Positions 26,572 to 34,884 of a stretch of 64,000 nucleotides of DNA are shown piece after piece. The stretch is taken from positions 62,001 through 126,000 of the forward strand of contig NZ_SGWI01000005.1 in the NCBI RefSeq assembly GCF_004519405.1. The letters are read 5' to 3'. The DNA comes from Pseudomonas sp. BCA17 (lineage in GTDB: Bacteria > Pseudomonadota > Gammaproteobacteria > Pseudomonadales > Pseudomonadaceae). The notes beneath the pieces were generated by a model that made no database searches, was not told the DNA's origin, and was given only the letters and a program-made list of their open reading frames with translations. The position numbers were made by a program, and so were the translations under genes. Within the stretch, counting starts at the first letter, position 1. Every line of letters begins with the position of its first letter.

Positions 26572-27456
26572 TTACAGTGTTGCCGTGGTGCCGGTGATCC
26601 AGCGCTTGAACAGCGCCCGCGCACCGTAGGCCGGCAGGATATTGAAGAACGCAAAGCCGACTTTGATCGCGATCTGCACGTAGATCATGCTCAGGATGTC
26701 GCTGGTTTGCATCGCGCCGTAGAAGGCAATGAAGCAAAACAGGAAGCTGTCGATGATGACCGCGAAGAACGTGCTGAGGAAGATGCGCAGGTACAGGTAC
26801 CTGGAGTTGGTCAGCTCTTTGATCTTGCACAGCAAGTACGAGTTTATATTCTCGGACACCAGGAACGACACCGAGGAGGCGACCAGTACCGAGGACACTT
26901 GAATGATCACGTCGTTATACGGCCCATCCAGTTTCCAGCCCGGCAGCCCCGGCAGAAAGGTCGAGCCGTAGAGCAGGATGATGATCATCGCGTTACTGGC
27001 AAACGCAAACAGAATGGCCCTTCTGGCCAGTCGCAGGCCGAACTGCTCGTTCAACAGGTCGACGATCAAGAAGGTCAGGGGGTACAGGAAGGTCCCCGGC
27101 GTCACGATGATGCCCAGCGACTCCAGGTAAATGGGTTTGGTCGCGGCGATACTGGTGAAAATATAGAACGTGAACAACAGCAGGTTGAGGATGATGTAGA
27201 TCATCCAGGAGCTTTCGTTACGGTCATTCAGGTCATAGGCGGTCAGTGTTCCTCCCTGTGAATAGAACTTCTTGTACATGTTCTTAACTTCCATTTTGTT
27301 CAGGTTGTCCATTATTTCGCTGCTGATGACTTCGCTCAGCTTCATCTTGATGACCTTGCCGGTGGCAATCACCATGATGATCGCCAGGCTCTTGTCATTC
27401 TCAAACCCCAGCAGTTTGTATTTGCTGTTTTCGACGGCCGCTTCATACGTTGTCAT
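26572..27456 (-). CDS. VUT/YhhQ-family transporter, probable queuosine precursor uptake, with extra N-terminal domain
   Basis: 294 residues. About residues 75-290 hold six or seven helices with the VUT signature (TPGTFLYPLTFLIVDLLNEQFG, ENINSYLLCKIKEL). YhhQ of this family imports preQ0/preQ1. An additional cytosolic region of about 70 residues (KYKLLGFENDKSLAIIMV...) precedes the membrane part and is not in E. coli YhhQ. Start ATG 27456 behind GAGGAG; it overlaps the upstream XRE gene by 14 bp. Substrate is inferred from family and nearby queC. Confidence 0.78.
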   Translation of the reverse strand: MTTYEAAVENSKYKLLGFENDKSLAIIMVIATGKVIKMKLSEVISSEIMDNLNKMEVKNMYKKFYSQGGTLTAYDLNDRNESSWMIYIILNLLLFTFYIFTSIAATKPIYLESLGIIVTPGTFLYPLTFLIVDLLNEQFGLRLARRAILFAFASNAMIIILLYGSTFLPGLPGWKLDGPYNDVIIQVSSVLVASSVSFLVSENINSYLLCKIKELTNSRYLYLRIFLSTFFAVIIDSFLFCFIAFYGAMQTSDILSMIYVQIAIKVGFAFFNILPAYGARALFKRWITGTTATL

Positions 27457-28048
27457 TGAAGCGCTCCTCGACGATGTCACCGACCACGCACAAGCGCTCT
27501 GAGTTGCTACAGGCTTCAAGGGTGATGAACATCTTGCGGGTAGCCCTGTCGTACACCAACTTTTCCTTGCCGGGGCTCGACGTGCCTTTTTGCACGATCA
27601 ACAAGTCACCCGCTTCGTTGATGCCGGGAATGCCGTGCTCCAGGCGCACGCCAATCAGGTTGCAGCACGTACCGAAGTAGTAGGTCAGCGGATACACCGT
27701 GGCCAGCTCGCCGATGCGCTTGTCCAGGTTCTGGATGACCAGGCTTTCCTTGAGGATCGGCACCGCCGCCGGGTTCATGTTGCCCTGGGGGGAAACACTG
27801 CTCTCGAGGATTTCCTTGGCTTCGAAATCGACAGTTTCGATTTCGTCGTAGGAGATGCCGAAGAAATCGGAAATCTTGCGAATGGTCGACTGCTGCACAT
27901 TGACGACCTTGCCTTCCAGGATGTTGTAGATCGTGGTCCTGGTCAGGCCGGCGGCGTTGCTTAACGAAAGCTGGGTTTCGCCACGGCTTTTGATCAAGTA
28001 CTTGATGTTGCTCTTCAAGTGCTCGGTTTTTTCCCGTTTGTGTATCAC
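27443..28048 (-). CDS. XRE-family regulator with degenerate S24/LexA-like C-terminal domain
   Basis: 201 residues. HTH at about 12-70 (TQLSLSNAAGLTRTTIYNILEG). The C-terminal half resembles phage CI-like S24 domains (EAGDLLIVQKGTSS) but lacks the usual GDSM nucleophile motif, so self-cleavage is unlikely. The GTG start at 28048 has a GGAAG upstream. Coupled to the VUT transporter by a 14-bp overlap, suggesting it controls that gene. TTTAAAT repeats 150-180 bp upstream are candidate operators. Confidence 0.78.
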   Translation of the reverse strand: MIHKREKTEHLKSNIKYLIKSRGETQLSLSNAAGLTRTTIYNILEGKVVNVQQSTIRKISDFFGISYDEIETVDFEAKEILESSVSPQGNMNPAAVPILKESLVIQNLDKRIGELATVYPLTYYFGTCCNLIGVRLEHGIPGINEAGDLLIVQKGTSSPGKEKLVYDRATRKMFITLEACSNSERLCVVGDIVEERFNDNV

Positions 28049-28195
28049 GTGCTCACCACTTCCCTTTAGTTATAAACGTCCACTTTTCACACCACCGGCT
28101 AGCGGCGCCGGGAGTGTTGCACGCGTGGGCCACAACAATAAAGTGCGAATGCGCTGCCTCGGCGTTTCCTGTGATCGAGATCGGTAAAAATGAAC

Positions 28196-28230
28196 ATTTA
28201 AATGGGAAAACGTTTAAATTTCTGTTTAAT
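28196..28230. promoter_or_regulatory. Triple TTTAAAT-type repeat between XRE gene and SHMT-like gene
   Basis: ATTTAAAT (28196-28203), GTTTAAAT (28212-28219) and GTTTAAT (28224-28230) lie in the divergent gap. The local AT richness contrasts with the GC-rich surroundings and suits a promoter-operator cluster. Confidence 0.45.
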
Positions 28231-28286
28231 TGAACGCCCGGTTCAGGACGAATCGGCCCGCGATACGCTGGAAGGGAACCGCACTG

Positions 28287-29642
28287 ATGGCACTCAATAC
28301 CGCACTACTGAAAGACCAGGCCGACCTGCTGCGTCGCGGCCTGGCGGACCTGCACGCTGAAGATGCCGAGCTGGCGAGCATCCTCGACGCGGAAGTCACG
28401 CGACAGCACCGCACCTTATCGCTGGTCCCTTCGTCTTGCGCCGTCAAGCCGTATACGCTGATGGCCTGTGCCTCGGCACTGGTCAATGTCACGGCTGAAG
28501 GCCTGCCGGGCAGAGGCTATCGCCCCGGCTGTGAGAACGTCGATCGGGTCGAAGCCTTGGCCATTCGCCGGGCGCGGGAGCTGTTCGACGCTCACTACGC
28601 CGGCGTGCAGTCTCACTCGGCATCCATCGCGATTTCCCAAGTCCTCTCAGCGTTGCTTGAGCCTGGAGATACCTTGCTGGGTATGGCCCACGACCATGAC
28701 GGTGATATCGCCCTCGGCAGCCCGGCTGTTCTCACGGGGGCCTACTACAAAGCCATCCGCTACGGCACCACCGCCGAAGGCCTGATCGATTACGAGCAGG
28801 TGCGCAGCCTGGCCCTCGCGCATCGCCCGCGCATCATCATCTGCGGTACGCAGGCTTACTCGCGGGTGGTGGATTTCGACCGGTTTCGTGAGATTGCCGA
28901 TGAGGCGGGCGCCATCCTGCTCGCGGATATTTCCTACATTGCCGGGCTGGTCGTGACAGGACGCCATCCGAACCCGATCAACGCCGCTCATGTCACCATC
29001 ACCTGCACACACAAGCAGCTTGGCGGCCCTCGTGGTGGGTTGATTCTGTCCGGGCGCGATGCCAATACCAAGGTGCCCGGTTTGAAGTCGACCTTCAGCC
29101 GTGTCCTCGATCAGGCCGTATTCCCACGCATGCAGGGAGCACCGGCCGTCAATATGATCGCTGCTAAAGCTGCTGCCCTGGGCTACGCGAAGTCACCGCA
29201 GTTCGACGCCTGCATGGGGCGGGTTCGTACGCTTGCCGACGAAATGGCCCGTGCTTTTCAGGCGCATGGCTACGAAGTGGTGGGTGGACGAAGCGAAAAC
29301 CACACGGTGCTGATCAGGTTGCGTGGCGCCATGACCGGCGCCATCGCGGAGTCGGCGCTGGAGGGGTGCGGTATTGTGGTGAACAAGCATCGCGTACCGG
29401 GCGACACGCGACCGTCATCGGTCACCAGCGGCTTGTGCCTGGGCACCGGTTCCATGGCGCAACGCATGATCGATCCCCAGGGCTGCCGACAGGTTGTCGA
29501 ACTGGTGTGTCGGATACTCGACAGCGTGACGCCGCTGGACGAGCAGGATTACCGGCAGGAACCAGCGGTGCGTGAACAGTTGCGTTCGCGGGTGCAAACA
29601 TTGTGTGCGAGCTACCCCATCACCGACTACCTGGAGCGCTGA
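28287..29642 (+). CDS. SHMT-like PLP enzyme lacking canonical SHMT catalytic residues
   Basis: 451 residues, fold-type I. The PLP lysine is retained (Lys243 in CTHKQLGGPRGG) and the overall SHMT pattern is clear (EGLPGRGYRPGCENVD, HSASIAISQVLSALLEPGDTLLGM). The SHMT glutamate of ASEN is replaced (VPSSCAV), the tyrosine of KYAEGYPG is threonine, and DMAHVAGL reads DISYIAGL with His replaced by Tyr. It is therefore not the housekeeping GlyA and may have changed reaction. Start ATG 28287 follows GGAAGGGAA. A Tat-exported aminotransferase follows. Confidence 0.8.
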   Translation: MALNTALLKDQADLLRRGLADLHAEDAELASILDAEVTRQHRTLSLVPSSCAVKPYTLMACASALVNVTAEGLPGRGYRPGCENVDRVEALAIRRARELFDAHYAGVQSHSASIAISQVLSALLEPGDTLLGMAHDHDGDIALGSPAVLTGAYYKAIRYGTTAEGLIDYEQVRSLALAHRPRIIICGTQAYSRVVDFDRFREIADEAGAILLADISYIAGLVVTGRHPNPINAAHVTITCTHKQLGGPRGGLILSGRDANTKVPGLKSTFSRVLDQAVFPRMQGAPAVNMIAAKAAALGYAKSPQFDACMGRVRTLADEMARAFQAHGYEVVGGRSENHTVLIRLRGAMTGAIAESALEGCGIVVNKHRVPGDTRPSSVTSGLCLGTGSMAQRMIDPQGCRQVVELVCRILDSVTPLDEQDYRQEPAVREQLRSRVQTLCASYPITDYLER

Positions 29643-29739
29643 TTCTCAACTGCCCGGTTAAATCAGCCGGCATTCTCCTCGTCATACTCCTCTGTACGAA
29701 CTGGGCGAACCCATCCCCCGTATACGAGGAGTCGTTACC

Positions 29740-30831
29740 ATGGTCAGTGTGAGTCGTCGTTCCCTTCTTGCCCTCGGCGCGGCCTTGCCCGTGCTGGGGC
29801 ACCTGGATTGGGCGCTCGCCGGCCCGCCGCCGAAAAAGTCTGACAAGGTGCTGCTCAACTACAACGAAAGCCCCTACGGCCCTTCAAGCGCGGCCCGTGA
29901 GGCGATGCAGCGTGGGATCGCAACGTCCGGGCGTTATCCCTACCCAGACATGTACGCGTTGGCAGCATTGTTTGCCCAGCAGCAAGGAATCAACGAGGAA
30001 AACGTCGCGGTGTTTGCCGGCTCGATGGCCGCCCTGCGTTACGCGGTGTTGGCGTTCACCAGTCCAACCCGCGGCCTGGTGATGGCTACGCCGTCATACG
30101 AAGTCCCACGCCAGGCGGCCGAGTCGCACAAGGCGCCGGTGCACGAGGTGAATCTCGACGCCCAGCATGCCCATGATGTACCCGCCATGCTGGCCGCAAA
30201 CCCACAGGCCGGCATGTTGTATTTGTGCAACCCCAACAACCCGACCGGCACCCTGACGCCCACTGAGGCGATCCGCCAAGCGCTGGCAAACAAACCCAGA
30301 GGCAGCGTGCTGGTGGTGGATGAGGCTTATATCGATTTCTCCGATGCACCCAGCTGCGTGAGCTGGGTCAAGGAGCACGACGACTTGCTGGTGCTGCGTA
30401 CGTTTTCGAAAATCTACGGCATGGCTGGAGCGCGTCTGGGTTTGGCGGTCGGCCATCCTGCGTTGCTGGAGCGGCTGGCGGTGTTCGGTGGGGACAACGT
30501 GCCAGCAGCGTCCTCTTTGCTCGGCGCGCGGGCGAGCCTGGAAGATGTCGCGTTGCTGCCACAACGCAAGGCACTCAATGCACGGTTACGCGAGGAAACG
30601 ATAGCCTGGCTCAAGACCCATGGCTTTACCTGCACGGTGTCGCACAGCAACTGCTTCATGATCGACGTAAAACAGCCCGCAGCGCACGCCATCGAGCGGC
30701 TCGCCGCACAGAACGTGATGGTCGGGCGGGTCTGGAAAAACTGGCCGCAGTGGGTGCGGGTAACGGTCGGCACCCAGCGGGAGATGGAACGCTTTCGTGA
30801 AGTGTTCGCGGCGCAGGTGATGAAGGCTTAG
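29740..30831 (+). CDS. Tat-exported HisC-like PLP aminotransferase
   Basis: 363 residues. The N-terminus SRRSLLALGAALPVLGHLDWALA is a twin-arginine signal with likely cleavage at ALA. The mature part is a HisC-type class I/II aminotransferase: NESPYGPS, NPNNPTGTLT, DEAYIDF and PLP lysine in TFSKIYGMAGARLG. Periplasmic PLP enzymes are unusual; PvdN of P. fluorescens is a known Tat-exported example. It lies 97 bp after the SHMT-like gene and before a REPIN. Substrate unknown. Confidence 0.85.
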   Translation: MVSVSRRSLLALGAALPVLGHLDWALAGPPPKKSDKVLLNYNESPYGPSSAAREAMQRGIATSGRYPYPDMYALAALFAQQQGINEENVAVFAGSMAALRYAVLAFTSPTRGLVMATPSYEVPRQAAESHKAPVHEVNLDAQHAHDVPAMLAANPQAGMLYLCNPNNPTGTLTPTEAIRQALANKPRGSVLVVDEAYIDFSDAPSCVSWVKEHDDLLVLRTFSKIYGMAGARLGLAVGHPALLERLAVFGGDNVPAASSLLGARASLEDVALLPQRKALNARLREETIAWLKTHGFTCTVSHSNCFMIDVKQPAAHAIERLAAQNVMVGRVWKNWPQWVRVTVGTQREMERFREVFAAQVMKA

Positions 30832-30845
30832 TTGGCCAAAGGACC

Positions 30846-30950
30846 GTGGCGAGGGAGCTTGCTCCCGTTGGACTGCGTAGCAGGCCCAGTCTTTTCAAAC
30901 CAAAAGCTGGGGCCGCTGCGCAGCCCAGCGGGAGCAAGCTCCCTCGCCAC
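30846..30950. repeat. REPIN, copy 2
   Basis: 105 bp, nearly identical to 26464-26568 and in the same orientation, beginning 14 bp after the aminotransferase stop. Confidence 0.88.
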
Positions 30951-30978
30951 AGGCATGAAGGTCGCAGGTCTCAGGGCC

Positions 30979-31683
30979 TTATTGGGGGGCGATGGTGTAA
31001 CCGTCGAAGGCGCTTTGCTGTTGCAGTGCGGTCACGATGCTTTTGCGCGTGATCGGCTGTTCCACGCCACTGTTGTCGACGAAGGTTTCACTTTCCAGCT
31101 CCGCTTCGCTGCCTTCGCCCACGAACGCAAAACCGAGGAACTCAAGCGCCTCACGGTCAACGTTCAGTTTGGAGCGCGGCGTGCGCAGCGGCAGGGTGAC
31201 GCTGATGCCATCTTTGCTGATCACAAACACTTCGGTGTCTTTCTTGGCGCGTGCAGCCTTGCCCTTGGCGGCGCTTGGGTTGCTGATGGCCTGGTGCGAT
31301 TGGTTCAGCACTTTGAGGGCCAGGCCGTAGACCAGCTCCTGAAACTCGGGGTCGTCCTTGAAACTGGACAGGATGCGGCTGATCGAAAACTGGCTGCTGA
31401 GGTTTTCCAGAGCGGCGTTGTCGGCAGCCTCGGCGTCCTTCAGTTGCTTGAGCTGGCCCATCAGCTCGTAGGCTTTGTCATCGTCGAAGGCATCATGGGC
31501 CTGGCGGATGGCGGTGCGCAGTTCGCGGATCTGGTCGCTTTCCTTGGAGGTGTGGAACGCGTCCAGCACCATCTCGCTGATGATCTTGGCCGCAGGCACA
31601 TGCTGTGAAAGATTGATGGCGTTTTCGTATTCAGCTTTGGATTGCAAGGTGACTACGGATTCTTCGGTGTGCGAATCGGACAT
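30979..31683 (-). CDS. Hypothetical protein, helical N-terminus
   Basis: 234 residues, no signal peptide or membrane helix. The first 130 residues are charged and helical, possibly coiled coil (KAYELMGQLKQLKDAEAADNAALENL). A lysine/alanine-rich linker (SAAKGKAARAKKD) leads to a small beta-rich C-terminal part (TEVFVISKDGISVTLPLRTP). The basic linker resembles DNA-binding proteins, but no family is recognised. Codon use matches neighbours, so it is a real gene. No strong ribosome-binding site at ATG 31683. Confidence 0.6.
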   Translation of the reverse strand: MSDSHTEESVVTLQSKAEYENAINLSQHVPAAKIISEMVLDAFHTSKESDQIRELRTAIRQAHDAFDDDKAYELMGQLKQLKDAEAADNAALENLSSQFSISRILSSFKDDPEFQELVYGLALKVLNQSHQAISNPSAAKGKAARAKKDTEVFVISKDGISVTLPLRTPRSKLNVDREALEFLGFAFVGEGSEAELESETFVDNSGVEQPITRKSIVTALQQQSAFDGYTIAPQ

Positions 31684-31752
31684 TGAAATTTCACTACTTC
31701 AGTAAGCGGGACAAAAAAGCGTCGCGCATTTTCAAGGGGCGGGGGGATCAGG

Positions 31753-32256
31753 TCAAGGCAGCACAATGCCCTTATCGCGACGCAAAGCGTTCAGCGCCCG
31801 CTGCAGCCGTACGGCTCGCCCGCAGAACAGACCAACGGTAAACCCCGAGACTCCGCCAACCACCGCCAGCATCTCTGGCGTGCTCAAAAATAGCGGGTGC
31901 ACCGCCTGCTGGTAGCCGAAATAGTACTTCACCGCGAAAAACAGCTGCGAGACCAGCAGGGTTTTCCATGTGCCGGCCAGCACCAGGGTTTCACCATTGA
32001 CATCCAGCCGGGCGCCATCGGCATTGAACAACAACATCCCCAGCAGGCTGCCCACCACAGCGCCGCCCACCCAGGTGCTGCTCGAGAGTATTGAAGGTGC
32101 CAGTGACATCAGTGACCACGCCACCAGAACCACCGGCAGAATCAATAGCGAGCGACGACTCTCACGGCCGCCCACACAGGCTTTGATGCCGTAGTAACAA
32201 ATCCACGCGTAAACGGCGTACACCCACAGGGGCGTGCCTTGAAGGATGTCGAGCAT
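31753..32256 (-). CDS. Inner-membrane protein of unknown function
   Basis: 167 residues with five to six hydrophobic segments (YAVYAWICYYGIKACVGG, LILPVVLVAWSLMSLAPSIL, WVGGAVVGSLLGMLLF). It starts MLDILQGTPLWVYAVYAW, resembling small DUF6622-like membrane proteins; that assignment is tentative. RBS AAGGA 8 bp upstream of ATG 32256. Confidence 0.6.
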   Translation of the reverse strand: MLDILQGTPLWVYAVYAWICYYGIKACVGGRESRRSLLILPVVLVAWSLMSLAPSILSSSTWVGGAVVGSLLGMLLFNADGARLDVNGETLVLAGTWKTLLVSQLFFAVKYYFGYQQAVHPLFLSTPEMLAVVGGVSGFTVGLFCGRAVRLQRALNALRRDKGIVLP

Positions 32257-32340
32257 GGTGTGCGTCCTTGCAGAAATGTGTTGGTTACATTCTCAGGAGG
32301 CTCAGGTTGCGCTGGGGCGGTTCAGGTGCGCCGAAGCCTT

Positions 32341-32356
32341 CAAAGAGATCTCTTTG
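32341..32356. promoter_or_regulatory. 16-bp perfect palindrome
   Basis: CAAAGAGATCTCTTTG in the 251-bp gap between the membrane-protein gene and the GabT-like gene. No loop, so a protein site is likelier than a hairpin. It lies 85 bp upstream of the membrane-protein start. Regulator unknown. Confidence 0.4.
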
Positions 32357-32507
32357 TATCACTTTGATCAGCAGGTTTATACGTTTGAGCCCCGCCTCGG
32401 CCTGGCTTTACCCGTTCGCAAACTTACGTGATGTCACCCACGGTTTTGCCCAGACTCGCATCAAAAAAGCGCGGTTTCCCACGCGGTAAGCCCGTTGACG
32501 CGCCTTA

Positions 32508-33758
32508 CTAAGCCAACTGCCGCAGGCACGCCTCCAGGATATCCAGACCTTCCTCCAGTACCGCAGGCTCAATGGTCAGCGGTGCCAACAGGCGGATGAT
32601 GTGCCGCGACTTGCCGCTGGGCATCAGCAGCAAGCCCGCCTCCCGGGCCAGGCCGAGCAGTTGGGTCAGTTGCTGGGAAGCAGGCGTGCCGTCGGCATTG
32701 ACCAGCTCGATGCCGCGCATGGCCCCCACGCCGGTCATGCGGCCCAGAACCGCGCAAACGCCCTGTGCAAGCCAGGTGTGGTAACGGCTGACGATGGCTT
32801 CTTCCTGTTGTGAACCCCAGGTTTTCAGGTGCGCATCGGTCATTGCATCAAGGGTGGCCAATGCACCTGCGCACGCGATGGGGTTGCCGGAATAGGTGCC
32901 ACCCAGGCCGCCCTTGGGCAGGCTGTCGAGCAAGGTTTTACGGCCGACCACGGCGCCCAATGGCACCCCCCCGGCGATACTTTTACCGAGCAGGATCAGG
33001 TCCGGCTCGATGCCCAGTCGCGAGAACGCAAATCGCTGGCCGGTGCGGCCAAAGCCGGACTGGATTTCATCGGCAATCAGCAGGATGCCTTTCGCGTCGC
33101 AGAAACGCCGCAAGGCTTGGGCAAATTCGATATCCAGGGCCAGGAAGCCACCTTCACCCTGCACCGGTTCGATGATGAAACAGGCGACATCGTTGACGTC
33201 GATTTCCACGCTGAACAAGCGGTCCATGGCCTTCAGCGCTTCAGCGCAAGTGACGCCATTATCGGCACTGGGGTAGGGCAGGTGGTACACGGGGCCTGGC
33301 AGTACCCCGACCTTTTGCTTGTAGGGCGCCACTTTGCCGTTGAGGTTGAGGGTGGCCAAAGTGCGGCCGTGGAAGGCGCCGTCAAAGGCAATCACCGCCG
33401 TACGGCCGGTGGCGCCGCGGACGATCTTCAAGGCATTTTCAGCGGCCTCCGCGCCGCTGTTGGTGAGCATGCCGCTCACCGGGTAATTCACCGGAATGAA
33501 TGCGCTGAGGCGCTCCATCAATTCGATGTAGGGCGCGTGGGGCGCGGCGTTGAACGCGTAGTGCGTCAGCTTCGTCGCCTGCTCCCGAATCGCTTCGACC
33601 ACGCCAGGGTGGCAATGGCCGAGGTTGAGCACACCGATGCCGCCGACAAAGTCGATATAACGTTTGCCCGTGGTGTCCCATACTTCGGCGTTCTTGCCGT
33701 GGCTGAGGCTGATGGGGTGAACGATGGAAATCGACTGGCTGATGGTGTCGTGGTTCAT
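32508..33758 (-). CDS. Class III aminotransferase, GabT-like (omega-amino acid)
   Basis: 416 residues. PLP-binding motif LLIADEIQSGFGRTG and the lysine in ILLGKSIAGGVPLGAVVG, with TNSGAEAAENALK at the phosphate site and a closing C-terminal RLLAPLTIE. This pattern fits 4-aminobutyrate or 5-aminovalerate transaminase. No succinate-semialdehyde dehydrogenase lies nearby. It is followed upstream by a LysR regulator on the same strand and an orphan amino-acid-binding protein, suggesting a small amino-acid uptake and use locus. Confidence 0.85.
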   Translation of the reverse strand: MNHDTISQSISIVHPISLSHGKNAEVWDTTGKRYIDFVGGIGVLNLGHCHPGVVEAIREQATKLTHYAFNAAPHAPYIELMERLSAFIPVNYPVSGMLTNSGAEAAENALKIVRGATGRTAVIAFDGAFHGRTLATLNLNGKVAPYKQKVGVLPGPVYHLPYPSADNGVTCAEALKAMDRLFSVEIDVNDVACFIIEPVQGEGGFLALDIEFAQALRRFCDAKGILLIADEIQSGFGRTGQRFAFSRLGIEPDLILLGKSIAGGVPLGAVVGRKTLLDSLPKGGLGGTYSGNPIACAGALATLDAMTDAHLKTWGSQQEEAIVSRYHTWLAQGVCAVLGRMTGVGAMRGIELVNADGTPASQQLTQLLGLAREAGLLLMPSGKSRHIIRLLAPLTIEPAVLEEGLDILEACLRQLA

Positions 33759-33847
33759 GACTCTCGGACTCGGCAGTGGCGGGCGTCTTTTTATCTAAGC
33801 CGCGCGCCCGGCCCTGCCGCAAACGAAATAAAGTCGCCGGGTCATTA

Positions 33848-34741
33848 TTAAAAGTCAGGATGTGCCGCGAGGTAGTCGACCATCCAGTTCAGGAAGGCTT
33901 TCACTTTGGGGATGTCGCCGGCATGTTCGGCATGAGCGATAAAGTGCGCACCGGCGCTGGGCATCGCGTAGTTCCACGGGATCATCAGGCTGCCGTTGGC
34001 CAACTCCTCGGCCACCAGATACTGCGGCACCAACGCCACGCCATAACCCGACTGCGCGGCACGGATGCACATGTAGAACGTGTCGAAACGCGGCCCGTGG
34101 TAGCTGTTCTGCGAATGCAGGCCCTGCTCCAGGAACCACTCGTGCCAGGCTTCCGGGCGCGAGGTGCATTGCAACAGGGTATGGCGCGAAGAGGCATCGC
34201 TGCCCTCGGCGACGAACCCGGGGGCACAGACCGGCACGACCGCTTCGTGGAACAGCTCGATGCAGGTCGCTCCCGGCCATGAGCCCTGGCCGAAGAAAAA
34301 CGCGATATCGGCCTTGGCCTGCAGCACGTCAAAAGGCTCCAGCTCATTGCGCACGTCCAAGTGGATATTGGGATGCTTCGCCGCGAAATCCTTGAGCTTG
34401 GGCACCAGCCAGCGGTCACCGAACGTTGGCTGGGTGGCGATGCGCAGCACTTCGGTCTCGCCGCCGTAGGTGAGGATATAGCGGCTGGAGATGTCCACCT
34501 GGGTCAGGATCTTGTGCACTTCGGCCAGGTACAGCGAACCTGCCGGTGACAGGTACAGCCGCTGGCGCACCCGTTCGAACAGGTTGTGGCACAGCATCTC
34601 TTCCAGCTGCGCCACCTGCTTGCTCACCGCACTTTGGGTCAGGTGCAGTTCTTCAGCGGCGCGGGTGAAACTCAGGTGGCGGGCGGCCGCTTCGAAGCAT
34701 TGCAAGGCGGTCATCGAAGGGGTCAAGCGTTTTGAAATCAT
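33848..34741 (-). CDS. LysR-family transcriptional regulator (GcvA-like)
   Basis: 297 residues. N-terminal HTH (MTALQCFEAAARHLSFTRAAEELHLTQSAVSKQVAQLEE) and a LysR effector domain. It resembles GcvA-like regulators in the HTH region. ATG 34741 is chosen; MNC-initiated ATG 34750 is possible. Divergent from the ABC substrate-binding gene (143 bp), and 89 bp upstream of the GabT-like gene on its own strand; both are candidate targets. Confidence 0.87.
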   Translation of the reverse strand: MISKRLTPSMTALQCFEAAARHLSFTRAAEELHLTQSAVSKQVAQLEEMLCHNLFERVRQRLYLSPAGSLYLAEVHKILTQVDISSRYILTYGGETEVLRIATQPTFGDRWLVPKLKDFAAKHPNIHLDVRNELEPFDVLQAKADIAFFFGQGSWPGATCIELFHEAVVPVCAPGFVAEGSDASSRHTLLQCTSRPEAWHEWFLEQGLHSQNSYHGPRFDTFYMCIRAAQSGYGVALVPQYLVAEELANGSLMIPWNYAMPSAGAHFIAHAEHAGDIPKVKAFLNWMVDYLAAHPDF

Positions 34742-34884
34742 GCAGTTCATTCCAAATCGGAAGGAGCCTTTGCCTAAAGGTCGTTTGTGGCAGGCGGGAA
34801 AGCTGTCGATACTGCCCGGCATCACTATAAACCGGCGCGGGCTGTGCAGCGCCGAATAAAAAGGAATGACAGGGAGCGCCTTGC

